Positions 1 to 10,562 are shown, counted from the stretch's first letter. The stretch is 64,000 nt of DNA from Fomes fomentarius (GCA_022606135.1 JABYQN010000010.1:372001-436000); one strand, 5' to 3'. The notes: generated by a model not told the origin, from the letters alone. Translations and numbers: made by a program.

Positions 1-1447
1 GGGCTGATAGCTACCGACAAGGGATGGAACAGTGAGTCTGAATCAGCCCGTTTCATATCGACATTCTCGCTAACTATCAGCTTTTTTGATCAGTTTATGT
101 TTGTGGAAATGCAGGTATGCTGATCAATGCTCGACCATCTTGAGTCGGATCGTGACGGGCACACCCAGGGGCGACCCCGCGACACGGAGTGCTGCTAGCA
201 GGAGATGTCCCCCCTCGCGCGTCGTTCGTATCATCGACAGGTTCCTCATGTACTACATCCGGACTGCAGACAAGCTCATGCGTACCGCACGGTGGCTTGA
301 GGCCATGGAGGGCGGGATAGACGTACGGCTCAATCATCCGCATTCATGAAGTGTTGACAGATACTCAACGTCACTACAGAAGCTGCGCAAGGTCATTTTA
401 GATGATGAACTCGGCATATGCGCAGACCTGGAGCGCGAGATGGACGAGCTCGTTGGTACGTACTTTGACGAGTGGAGGGCCGTTGTAGACGACCCCGAGC
501 GCCAGAAGCAGTTTCGCCAGTTTGTGAACACGGTAAGTCCGTTCTCAGTTAGCAACAAGCTTTCAAGGGAGTTAATTCAGTCATACTCCATGTGAAGAAC
601 GAGCGCGTCGAGCAGAGTGAGAAGATCAAAGAACGTGGTCAAGCGCGGCCCGCAGACTGGTCGAAGGCTGCACCTCCACTCGTACTTCGCGAGACAGACA
701 TCACCACCCCGAAGAATCAGTGGAAGTGGCGCAAACTAGCGACTGTGCAAGATCTTGTCCCAAACGACAGCGGGACAACGTGAAGCTCACTCGTTTTTCC
801 TCGTGTACAACCACTGACTTATGTGTATATGTAGATCGGCCGCAGTGAGGTACGGGGACAGCCAAATTGCCATCTACCATGTTCCGCATAAGGGATACTT
901 CGCGACTCAGCAGGTGTGTAGTAATGCACCTCTGGATGACGTCCTCTCTCGATGCCTAGTCTCTCTGCCACAGATGTGTCCGCACCGACGCGCATTCGTC
1001 CTCGATCACGGTATCATCGGAGACGATCCGAAGTCCGGATCCCTTTATGTGTCCTGTACGCGTTGCTCTGCCATCGTTTTTGCTGCACGACCTCACAGAT
1101 GACTTCGTCTCACAGGCCCAATGCACAAACGAAACTTTGCTCTCACGACCGGCGAATGTCTCAACGACGCATCCTACGGAGTAGTTGCATTCGACGTGAA
1201 GACTGACGGCGACAACCTCCTACTCCTGCTTCCTGAACCAGAGGACCTGGACGCTGTCATTGGGACGTCCAAATGGATGATCCGACAGGCAACGGCTGAG
1301 TTGCTTGATAGAGGTGGGGCGCCCTCAAATGAAGGCGACCAAGGGGTGGTGGAAATCGTTGGACTCGCTGCGTCTGTACAGGAGGGGAGTGGCGTAGGGA
1401 CAGGCTGCGATACTTCGGATTGTGCGGATGCGAAGCTCAGCTGGTAG
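1..1447 (+). CDS. niiA: Nitrite reductase [NAD(P)H], C-terminal part (5' end outside window)
   Basis: C-terminal part of the assimilatory nitrite reductase that reduces nitrite to ammonium in the cytosol. Exons read as 1-31, 94-114, 169-322, 380-532, 598-779, 835-913, 974-1055 and 1116-1447. Recognisable fungal Nir blocks are GWNIYVCGNAG, DRFLMYYIRTADKLMRTARW, DDELGICADLEREMDELVGT and RGQARPADW. The final two exons carry a NirD-type Rieske [2Fe-2S] domain with ligands in MCPHRRAF and SCPMHKRNF; a Ser/Gly-rich tail follows. Fungal Nir is usually clustered with nitrate reductase and a nitrate transporter, so those are expected to the left. Oddity: exon 169-322 is one base short. The run at 209-214 has six C where seven are needed to join LLAGDVPP to RVVRIIDR, and the exon phase closes only with the extra base. 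This is either a sequencing error or a real frameshift. Confidence 0.93.
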
Positions 1448-2199
1448 ACGGCGGCATGAATCCCTGCTGCCAGAGAGCAGAGGCAATAGTACCTGGGAAG
1501 CTAGGCAGCTGAGTCTTGAAGCCGTTGCGACGGGTTGCGTTGTGGTAGCGCGGTGGTCTAATGGTTATGTCAAGCCTCAGAGAAGATGTCTTTGATGCTG
1601 CTCTCCGCTTGGCTTCGCTGACTAATCTAACCCCAACCTCCCCTCTTAACCTCCCCTCCTCTCGCTCAATCTACTGGCGCTCTACTATAGGTTATGGCCC
1701 TCCGGGTGGTCCTGGACACTCCCACACTACAGCGCTCGTAGGTTGCCAAGAGCAAATACGAGAAGCACCCAGTCGCCGGCTGTAGACCGTTCTATTGTTG
1801 CAATAACTCACTACGATATTGGCGCGCATAAGTACTCAACGGCTACAGCGCGGGGCAGGCGGAGAGCAGGTGACAACCACTTCCATCTCTGACAGCAAGA
1901 CTTGGAGACATTGCACACCGTAAAACTTGAGATCGATAGTTCCAGGCCCTTCCAAAGGTGTGATGATTTGCACAGTATGCCGTCGATGACAATTTGAGTT
2001 CCATTTTCACGCCATGAAGCGAGACGTAAGAGCAAATTGCAAGGTCGTGCTGAGCGACAGGAGGTGAGTTTGAACATTTGAACTCCCACAGGCGCCTAGT
2101 GCCCATACTGCCAGGTATTTGCGACGATTTGTACGCTACGCACCGCCACAGCTTCTTGCTACCGAAGTTGAACGTGAACATTCCGCACAAAACATACTT

Positions 2200-2430
2200 A
2201 TGATAACCCTCGCCGAATTGACCGCTACTCTTGCTGAGTGGCGGACTGTGCGGTACGGTAACGTAGCGAGAGCGAGGGCGATTCGGAATGGCGAGTATGC
2301 GACTTCTGTCACGCTCCGAGTCAGGCAGTGGCCTGCAGTTCGGACAACCATAAACTGATTGCAGGTCGTGGGTTTGGATGCAGCTGTTGCGCAGGATGAA
2401 CTGACCTTTGACAGATTTGTATAGTGTGAC
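2200..2430. repeat. Dispersed repeat, possibly tRNA-derived SINE
   Basis: The block is shared with 46750-46990 in inverted orientation. It contains gtcgtgggtttggatgc here (gtcgtgggttcggatgc in the other copy), which resembles an RNA polymerase III B box (GGTTCRANNCC) with two or three mismatches, and gagtggcggactgtgcgg upstream, which is a loose A-box candidate. No poly(A) tail or target-site duplication was found. Because both copies lie in the duplicated arms, mobility is not shown by this window alone. Confidence 0.35.
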
Positions 2431-2616
2431 AGCCGTCGCATGTCATTTCATTTTAGCTGAAAGCCAGCTAGAATGGGTAAATCTGATCGCGGTCTGAACG
2501 ACTTGGAAGTCTAAGTGGCCACGTCATGTCAGACTCTAGTAGCCTATTGAACGGATGTAGGCGAATCTTAGCCATCCATGATCGCATCGACTCGGACTAA
2601 CGTGGGTTGATCATAG

Positions 2617-3060
2617 CTTCCAAGCATTCTACACGGCTGGAGAGTGCACGGCGGCGGCTTCATCATCGAAACTACCCATTGGCAATTTATGCGTGCCGTG
2701 TTCACAAGAGTGCGACGCGAACGGGACAGGTGGCATTATTCATCTCTATGATTTCCATTTCTAAGTCAGAGTTTGGCTTGGAAGCAAATCAGCCTCTGTC
2801 TCATGCGCCTGTCATTGGCAAGAACTAACTATGGCAACCCGCGGCAGATTTGTCGTCCTTCGTATCCTCAAGATCGGCGTACTACAGGATCCGCATGTCT
2901 CAGTTATCTTGCTCGAGGGCCACATGCCATCTTCGCGAACAACCACGCGCTACCGCTTCTCTAAGAAACACAGGTCAGAACTCCGTCGGTGACCTGGTCG
3001 AAATGATGTCTAGCGCAGATTGTCTTGGGGACACACGAATCAAAGGTATCGTAGCTAGCT
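2617..3060 (+). pseudogene. Decayed copy of the membrane-anchored kinase family
   Basis: This is a relic of the gene family represented by 5002-6490. The start of family exon 2 is clear (LPSILHGWRVHGGG), then ETTHWQFMRAVF. The exon 3 block MATRGRFVVLRILKIG and a later NSVGDLVEMM block are also readable, but in different frames and separated by deletions and stops. The transmembrane exon and the catalytic-loop exons are missing. An inverted copy with the same lesions lies at 46155-46588, so the gene had decayed before the arm was duplicated. Confidence 0.8.
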
Positions 3061-3149
3061 TCGGCATCGTCTGGCGTCGAAGTATGCTCCCTCCATCTCT
3101 GTGCGGTTATTCTCTCACTATGAGTGGAGACAGAAGTTGAACATATATT

Positions 3150-4320
3150 TTATAGCTAGTCAAGATGCAATATGAACATGCCGATGGACGACTGCGATTG
3201 AAGGTAAGTGTGATTTCTGTTCGTCTCTGTCATACAGAAGCTTGCTCTAGTATGCAGTCATAGGGTTCGTCGCAGACAACGGGCTTGTAACTCGCAAAGG
3301 CGAACGTGAAATGGCATGTCCCGACTTCGCGCACACTACCACAGTCTCCGGGTAATCGTACCCGTGAAAGACCTAGTTTGCAATCAAGACTTCCTGGCTC
3401 TCCCCATCATCTTCTGTGGTGTAGTACTCAGGGAAGAGTGCTTGGGCGGCCTAATACTCCAGCGCGTACCAGGCGAGTCAGAGCGATCTTGATTTTTGTG
3501 CACACAGTACCAGATCATCGATGTCCTATAACCTGGCAGGACAAATGAATTGATACCTAAATCAGATTATCTTGCATCTGTTGGATTGTTCGACGAGAAG
3601 TCCTCATCCATTCAACAGATCCCTCCTCTCAAGGTTCATCAGACTCAACATATCGTACGGCCTCCGCAACAGGCACAAGGATTCCCATGTAGATTGACTC
3701 ATTCCTGCGGAGCTCCCACCGAGCGAAATCCTCTCATCTAGCCAAATCCGATGTATGGCTTGAGTAGGCTGGACGTATCCACACGATCTTGAAAGAGTGA
3801 GTTATTGTGACCGATAGGCCGAGTTAAGGGTCATCGAGTCAAAACTGGACCTCCCAATTTGGCCGGCATGGGTAAAACTGTGCTTCTAGGTGCTATTGTA
3901 CTTACCGACGCGTGTACAGTGGCGCAGTAACTGGCAGGCAGGAGAACGGTCCCGCTCACGCCGAGCTGCATGGGCGAGTGGGATCATTTATTCGACATAC
4001 ACGAGGTGGTCAAGAATTCAAGTCTTCCAGCGGTGATCTGCAGTCGCCGCTTCCACATTTGTCAAGTCTACCCAAGCCTACCTAGACTTGGTCGGTGGAG
4101 TCATGTTTTGTGTAACAGGGAGCTACCAGCACGGTGGATGCACTGTGGCGCAGTGATTTTATCACGCAAGTGTTCCTCTGACTACACGGCTCGGGAATGG
4201 TGTGGTACTTTGGTAGGACGGTAGACCAGAGTGTGTACTTGGCCTATTGGACGCCGGGATATAGGGATCAAAATCGGGCCCGTGCAGTCGCTGATCACCG
4301 TCGTGGCGACCGAGTGTCAG
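3150..4320. other. Duplicated non-coding or unassigned DNA
   Basis: No convincing gene. The sequence is conserved in the right arm (about 44900-46050, inverted) with frame-disrupting differences. A short plus-strand frame near 3880-3930 reads PPNLAGMGKTVLLG, which superficially resembles a P-loop but lacks any further ATPase motif. Box-A-like strings (tggcgcagt) occur near 3922 and 4147. Confidence 0.5.
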
Positions 4321-4326
4321 TAAGCT

Positions 4327-4590
4327 TCATTCACCACACAGTTCGATACTCAACTCCCGATATAATTGAACAGCTGTGCGTCTGTGTCGAACGTCAGTGA
4401 AGCACTCAGCTTTCGATGACTCCTCGCTCTCGCCGAGGCCAGGCTGGATGCTCGAGAACGCGCCCCGCTCTAGAAGTAACACAAGCCTATCTCTCTTCCG
4501 CTCTTTGCGAACGGAACAGAAAGTCGAGAAGCGTTCACACCGCTCAAGAATGATCGTATCAATCGGCCTCCTCGTGTAAGCCTTGAGCAC
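4327..4590 (-). CDS. Small hypothetical frame in duplicated arm
   Basis: An open frame encodes blocks such as LKAYTRRPIDTIILERCERF and KERKRDRLVLLLER. The mirrored copy at 44584-44850 keeps the first two thirds in frame and then diverges through an insertion of about 40 bp with substitutions. A splice-like AG (ggatctag) sits just before the conserved part in both copies, so this may be the 3' exon of a short gene. I do not recognise the family. It lies about 410 bp upstream of kinase A and is transcribed away from it. Confidence 0.35.
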   Translation of the reverse strand: MLKAYTRRPIDTIILERCERFSTFCSVRKERKRDRLVLLLERGAFSSIQPGLGESEESSKAECFTDVRHRRTAVQLYRELSIELCGE

Positions 4591-5001
4591 AACTAGATCC
4601 TAGAGACTCGCTATAAGAATACAACGATTACTGTATCTAGAGTGGTGTACCTTCCAGTCACTGTGCAAACCTTGTAACACGGCGGCATCCGACGATTAGC
4701 CGAAACAGCTTCCGAAGGAACTTCTGGCCGCCCATGCCAGTATGCACGGCGGAGTATGCATGTTCCCATTATTCAAGAGTGGCGAAGCCTGAATTTTGCA
4801 ATAATTATGTGACAATGGACGGCTGTTGTACTGCCAACGGTGATGAATCATGGTCACACGGTGTAGTTGCAACTTGGCGCAGGCGCCCGGGCCCATGTGT
4901 TAGCCGCGCACGTGACGGGAGATGCCTGACAAGCGGTCACAAGTTCGTTGAAATTGAACTTGAACACGGCGACGTTGTCTGAGAGTCAGAACGGCAGCAA
5001 G

Positions 5002-6490
5002 ATGTCGTCTCTGCCTGAGCCCCTTTCTTTCTCCGCTGCTGTTGGATTGGTTGCAACAATTGTCGCATATTCCGTTCTCGCAGGAAGCAGTTCCGACTCG
5101 ATTCACGCTACGCGGGCAAGGATACGAAGGATGGTATGTATAGTTGGTTGGTCTTCGTGGTCGAAGACGTTTCTTCTGATCAATTTTTACAGCTTCCCAA
5201 CACTTTGCATGGCTGGCGAGTACATGCCGGAGGAGATAGCGACGAGCATACGCAGTGGGAAGCCTTGCGCGGTGTGTTTGCAGACCACGGATATACGCTA
5301 TGGGAAACAAGTTCCACGTTCTTCCTCGTGAGTCCCGGAGAGAGTTTCGAGGCTGCTCAGAATGGATATGAGTACGTGACACCCTTCCGAGACCCTAACA
5401 TGGGAGGCGGCATGATAGATCTCTATGGCTTCATGTTCATGGTACGTACACCGGGTCCAGTCTAAGTCGCGAAGCATGGAGTCTATAATTGATGTGTATA
5501 AACTTCCAGAACCACTCGTGCTATGCAGCGACTGCCACGGATGGCCGAATTGTCATCCTTCGAGTGTTGAAGATCGGCGAAGAAGGCCGACAACATCTAG
5601 ATCTTCTTAGATACCTCGCTCGAGCACCTCCAGCCCTGTTCAGCACCAATCACACTCTACCGCTACTTCAAGAGATTGAATTTGAAGATATAACGTTTGG
5701 CGTGTTCCCACGTGTTGGGCAAGGGATGACAGACGCGTATCATTTCTGGGCGAAGAATTCCGTTGGTGACCTGATTGAGATGGTTTTGCAGATGCTTGAG
5801 GTGCGTCACTTAGAACACAATGCCTCATACCGTGATTCACTCGTACTCCAGGCTCTCGAGTTTATCCATGATCGCAGGATAGCCCATCGTGTATGAAACA
5901 TCCACTCGACTTCATACGTCTCGAAAAACATATTGACAACCCTGTCTCTTTAAAGGACGCCTTCAAGGACAATTTTCTTATTCAATGGCAACCCGAGTCT
6001 ATCACTGCTGGCTCCATAGGGGTTTCCAGGCCTCGTGTCTACTTGCATGACTTCGAGAGTGCCATACAATTTCCCGTCGACTGCCCCGTCGAGGAACAGG
6101 TCGTAGTAGGGATTCCAAGAGGATCGTGGCAGACATATGGACGTCCTTGCCCTCCCGAGATGGCTTCGGGCTCGCCATACAATCCGTACAAAGCGGACGT
6201 CTGGCAGCTTGGTAAGAGTTTGTCCGACGTGAAGGTATGTGCGCTGTTACGAGTGTTTGCTCAACGTTGACCCTGTCCAACAGACCACTATACCTGAGGT
6301 TGACGAATTGCTCGCTGCAATGACTGAGCCTGATCCTGACCGTCGAATGACCTCTACTGAGCTTCTGACGCGGCTCAGGGACATTTTTCAGTCCGCGCCT
6401 GTGACATCGTTCAACATCCCACTTACCATCATATCTCCCGATACGACCTCATCTGAACAGTCACACCCTGTTGGCAGTGCCGACAAGTGA
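5002..6490 (+). CDS. Membrane-anchored protein-kinase-like protein, copy A
   Basis: Six exons (5002-5133, 5193-5441, 5510-5800, 5852-5890, 5956-6234, 6284-6490) give 398 aa in one frame. Residues about 8-28 (FSAAVGLVATIVAYSVLAG) form a single hydrophobic anchor. A kinase-like domain follows: N-lobe strand IVILRVLKIG, catalytic loop IAHRDAFKDN (HRD with Asn at +5), DFES in place of DFG, PPEM as the APE element, DVWQLG (subdomain IX) and PDRRMTSTELL (subdomain XI). The usual VAIK Lys position reads Arg in all copies, so activity is uncertain. It resembles the expanded kinase-like families of Agaricomycetes. Paralogues lie at 38044-39532, 42713-44185 and 35112-36616, all with the same intron positions. 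A small-protein gene follows on the same strand. Substrate unknown. Confidence 0.85.
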
Positions 6491-6673
6491 TGGTCTGTGA
6501 TACACGTTCAATAACAGTTGTGACACGCATTTTTTGTTCCGTTGTGGATTGTGTAATCATTGGGGCGTGAATTATTAATTTGTTCATATTCACTGGAGAT
6601 TTGACCAGCGTGCAAACTCCATCGGATCTTCAACCTCCTGCCTCTTACGGGTATTTGGAGATCTAGTACCGCA

Positions 6674-6865
6674 TCAATCTTCTAGCATTTTTGAGTCCGA
6701 AGAACTACGAAAAGCTCTCTTTCCGTCGCTCTGGTTCAGGGCTATGGATTCGTCTTGCAAATACCTCATTCGGTCTCTTGGGACATCGCTCTCATCTTCA
6801 TCAGTTCTCAGGGTGTTCTCCACGGCCGAACTGGACGCCGGCATAGAGCATAAAACCTGGAGCAC
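6674..6865 (-). CDS. 63-aa antisense frame between the kinase and small-protein genes (copy A)
   Basis: An open frame on the strand opposite to the two flanking genes, with PRDRMRYLQDESIALNQSDG and KRAFRSSSDS near its end. It stays open in the other two units (from 37706 and at 42325-42519), and the most diverged copy differs by an in-frame 3-nt insertion. It overlaps the likely promoter of the downstream small-protein gene, so it could equally be non-coding regulatory DNA. No family recognised. Confidence 0.25.
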   Translation of the reverse strand: MLQVLCSMPASSSAVENTLRTDEDESDVPRDRMRYLQDESIALNQSDGKRAFRSSSDSKMLED

Positions 6866-6934
6866 CCAGGCATAATCGCAATCCCATCGACCTTTTTCCT
6901 CACTGCTCTTAACCCAGAAATCCCGTTACTTGTC

Positions 6935-7422
6935 ATGGTGGGCCACCCGCTTGTCTCTCTTATTTCTTTGCGCAGACTCATCCACCTTGCTATGTCGTCC
7001 AGGCCGCCAATATTTCCCGCAAGTATCCTGTACGTCGCGCCGTCCAGCCCTGAGTACTCTACTATACTGATCGCCTACTTACAACTTGAAGAATGGTGTC
7101 TACAAGTTCACGCACGAAGGGCAGGTTTACTACGGTGAATTCTTCACCGTCATCGAGACGACCAGCGCACCTGGCGTATGTGTGATTTATACTAGCACAC
7201 ACTCCTACTATTGTCGCTCACGACCAACAGGAATGTCTTCAGCTGAAGTTCAAAGACCAGACTAAGTTCGTTGTTAAACCTGGGATGTGTCAGCACATGC
7301 CGGAGCTAGGGTAAGTTCTATACTATCTGCTTCAAACAGTCCATGACATTCTGGATCGCCACAGCGACGACTCTGTGTCTAGCACCAGTCCGAAGAAGGC
7401 CCCTAGGTCCTCTGCTAAATAA
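6935..7422 (+). CDS. 83-aa hypothetical protein, partner gene of kinase A
   Basis: Five exons: the ATG alone (6935-6937), then 7003-7029, 7092-7175, 7231-7310 and 7365-7422. The protein starts MAANISRKYP and continues with NGVYKFTHEGQVYYGEFF, LKFKDQTKFVVKPG and a Ser/Lys-rich tail ending SSAK. No signal peptide or membrane segment; two Cys. The gene model is supported because the same splice sites and phases hold in two diverged copies (37119-37615, 41782-42256). A TATA-like cataaaacc (about 6848) precedes the start. It always lies about 430-460 bp downstream of a family kinase gene on the same strand. Function unknown. Confidence 0.65.
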
Positions 7423-7814
7423 CACGTCTAATCCAATCTGCTACTCACTAGACCACTGTGCAAGTAGCTTATGTACTACCACCTGCCACTGTCACCTTGT
7501 GCTTGAATATAAGATAACTCGTTGAATGACTGAAGTACGGACACCCTGCTACAATTACTTGTGCTTCTAAGCATCGAACGTTGAACGGCAGCGGCCGTAA
7601 CGGTTCCTGGTTTACATGATCCTATTCATTGATTCAACTTGTGTGGCTTTCAAGAAACCTAGTGGAGAGGGTGCATCAACGTTCAACGGTCAACAAGTAG
7701 TCGGTAGCATGGACTACAGTATCATCTACGGCATTGTGGACCTTACGGTTGGAATACGCCTGCTCTGAGACGACTTGCGGCCACCGCTCAGAGTCATCTG
7801 AGTTAACAATCACT

Positions 7815-9300
7815 GTCCGTTCGACACTTCGAAAGGGCTGACTGTTGATCGACACCATATCAACTCGGCCGCTGCTACCTATGACATTTCACTGGCATAT
7901 TCGGATGTCACTGCTGCTCTTCACCTCGGCGGCTGGTACATCCTGATCGACACATGTTTGTAAAGCGGAGACCCGGAAGACTCGCTTGGATCGACAATAT
8001 CATGCTAATGATAGACTCATTGCTCATCTCAGTAGACTAGTAGTAGTTCGTGAGGTCATGCTTGGAAAGACTCCATGTAGGGTGACAACGAGTAACGGTA
8101 CTAGTACTTATTCGGGCGCTGTTCTCCTTCCGCGATCATATCTAATAACGGTTCCCTATCGTATACAGATCATCAATCGTGAATCGCAGCCAAGAGGAAC
8201 ACAGCGCCGAGGATCCGAATATCGACCGTCCCTTGTTCGCCCGCCAAAGAGCTCACGAGGCCCAGGATGTCCATCCTCCACCGGACCAACCCCAGCCTCC
8301 GCCGGGCTGGTCCCAGCCCCCACCTGACAGGTGCCAGCCGCATCGATATATAACCCGAGCCAGTTGATGGACTGCTCTCTCCTCAGTACCACCATGTCGG
8401 CTCCCCTCTGCAGCACTCTTCTCTGTTCGCTTCGAGCTACGCTCTCAGACACACGTCTATATGGCTATAGATAGAGCGAGGGTGAAGACACAGTACACCT
8501 CATCGTCCGTCCCCGTTCATCCGAGGCGACGGACTGTAGCGGACATCCTCATCACTCAGGTGAGCTTTATATCCTGATGTTTTCCTCTCTATCACCACTC
8601 ACATGGGTAATAGGGGGTCGTCCGGAACGATGCGCCGCTGTACACCACCGCAGCGTAATCGTCAAGTCCAAGTTTCCCCTAGACGGGAACCACGGCGTGC
8701 AGTTCCATTTACCCCACCACCGTCCTTCCTCATGATGTGGGCTGTATGTCATGGCTGGTACTCATACCACGTACGTCTCATGCTTGCTACGCACTCCCCA
8801 TCCGGCCTGAGACCACTGCATTCCAGTACCACGAGCATACTCATCGCAGTGGCCAGCCGTCCCGTCGTGTATAAGCCCACCTGGTGGCATCCGACGTTCG
8901 CGTCGCGTACTGCTCAGGCTCCTACCGCTCCCAATAAGCCGTACCAATTGGGCGCAGGGGGTATGGTAGATGAGTCAACGCCTTTCTGGTAAAGTCACCT
9001 GTCGGGGATGGGTGACTCGGACTGTGCGGAGGGTGCGTGCCGCATTGCAAGGCTGAGCCTCCCGCTGGTGAGTGTTGTCGTTGGACATACATGTCGCAGA
9101 AGCTAACTGACCACACAGTGTGCGCCGGTATATCGTCCTCAAACTCGATAGCAACGTTGGATCCAGGATAGAGGTGCGTGATACCATGTACATAAGTGGC
9201 TGACAACCTTCCTCCTGTGCAGCACAGTCAGTACTATGAGGGGTCAAGGGAGTAGATTGGCGTTATTTACCTTGTAGTGTTGTAGATTAAGTCAGACAAT
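7815..9300. repeat. 1.5-kb dispersed repeat, copy 1
   Basis: It matches 26430-27870 in inverted orientation at high identity. It contains a TATA box (tatataaccc near 8346) followed by ATG at 8394 and a possible intron ending at 8613. Conserved frames such as RPVVYKPTWWHPTFASRTAQ (about 8860-8920) cannot be joined into one protein without frameshifts, and the two copies disagree in frame around 8490. It may be a decayed duplicated gene or a non-autonomous mobile element; no terminal inverted repeats were found. Confidence 0.7.
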
Positions 9301-9625
9301 ATACAATTCCATCTTCAGCGCAGTTGAAGTTATGCGAGTTCCTAAGATTGGAGAAGCTTCTCAGTGAATGGACATTTCGTGTACAGCCTGAGACTTTGTC
9401 GTCCGACAACGTAGTTCCCACACTGCAGTAGTTATCAGCTTCAAGAGCAAAGAATTATTCCTTCTCTATGCGAAGCCCGGCCAGCCTGCCGCTTCTCGCA
9501 TCCGCAGAATGACTGCGTTTCCGTTTCCAGCCAACTTGCGGACAAGGCAGTACTATGCTTTGTTACGTATGTTCAGGACCGCAAACCAATGGTGTGGAGG
9601 AAAACGAACGTAGGTTACTATCTGA
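9301..9625. other. Intergenic, no gene seen
   Basis: Between the 1.5-kb repeat and the tRNA gene. No open frame with protein-like composition and no repeat structure noticed. Confidence 0.5.
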
Positions 9626-9707
9626 TACACTGAGCGGGAGTCGAACCCACGCCGCTTGCTAAACGGAACGGTGGAAGGCAAGCATGATACCGTTTCACCA
9701 TCAGTGT
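9626..9707 (-). tRNA. tRNA-Gly (anticodon UCC) with an 11-nt intron
   Basis: On the minus strand the acceptor stem ACACTGA/TCAGTGT pairs perfectly over 7 bp. The T arm is GTGGG-TTCGACT-CCCGC and the anticodon stem is CTTGC/GCAAG. The anticodon loop becomes CTTCCAA once an intron at 9661-9671 is removed, at the canonical place 3' of the nucleotide after the anticodon. Anticodon TCC corresponds to 9673-9675, decoding GGA (and by wobble GGG). The discriminator base is A. Confidence 0.9.
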
Positions 9708-10562
9708 ATAACGAGGAGCGCGCTTATGTGCATTATCAGCTACATCAGGCTTCAATATCTTGCCTTATCACCGGCAGCTTCAACTAGTTGGTACTATACG
9801 CATACCTTGTCGATCGCCTTGTCGACTATCTCCATCCTCACCCGTCGGTGGTTATTTCCCTAGGCAGACGAATGGGGCGAACATACTGACGGGCTCTCCT
9901 TCAACCGTCAACTTCCGCAAATTGGAAACACAGTAAAGCAGCATTGTACGTCGTCAACTCAGTGATAAGATGCATTTGCACATGCAGGTCAACGTCGATG
10001 GTCCACGATAGAGTCACTGTTTGTCCTGAAGAGACAACTCATATGCATTGGAGTTCGCACCCATGTCCGTGACCCAAGCGCCACAAGAAAGTAATTGATG
10101 TCATGTCAACGACCTTGCCGACGTGTATCGGGCGACAGTGCGAGATTGACGGGCTGCCGTCAACAACGCGAACTTTCAGCTCACCGGTGGAACTAACATC
10201 AATGAAACACTTACATACTGCAAGGCACACGATCTCGCTAACGTCGCACATCCATCAATGTCAACCACTGCATAGGCGTCTGCGTCTCTCGCTTCGCCTT
10301 CGAATGTGGGCTTAGATATATCATATCGTCAAAAGAGCAAACTTTAGATGGTGCGCTGCCCACCGCTCATGAGATTCATGCTGTGGTACCAACACTGAAA
10401 CCGCGCCCGTACAGCCTCTGTGAGGTCGTTGTCGTGGACCTGTCCATCTATGCGGCTTTGAGGTAATCTCACCTCGTTGCGATACTTGCAGTTTGCTAAT
10501 ATATACACCCGATGACATACCATTCCTTGTCACTCAGTTTCCGCCCTTGGCAGTTGACGAGA
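9708..10562. other. Intergenic, no convincing gene
   Basis: Only short frames on both strands without recognisable motifs. The right end holds the upstream region of the decayed secreted-protein gene at 10563. Confidence 0.45.

Larger units (their letters stand above)
1721..7720. repeat. Left arm of a large inverted segmental duplication
   Basis: This stretch recurs inverted at 41510-47434 over almost its whole length. The part from about 4990 to 7720 recurs again, inverted, at 36840-39940. Order within the arm: SINE-like repeat, kinase pseudogene, unassigned conserved DNA, a small reverse-strand frame, kinase gene A and a small-protein gene. The outer boundary is seen where cccacactacagcgctcg (1721) matches the reverse complement ending at 47434. 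Divergence is visible as scattered substitutions and short indels, so the arms are not a simple assembly echo. Confidence 0.85.

Noticed and set aside
1548..1580. tRNA-like 5' half (gtggtctaatggttatg matches an A box)
   Set aside because: No matching acceptor, anticodon stem or B box follows; at most a tRNA fragment.
3880..3935. P-loop-like GMGKT in a short frame, also present in the right arm
   Set aside because: No Walker B or other NTPase motif, flanks not open; chance resemblance is likely.
8603..8992. Frame conserved between the two 1.5-kb repeats (ending VDESTPFW)
   Set aside because: Copies are too similar for conservation to be informative, and upstream frames conflict.
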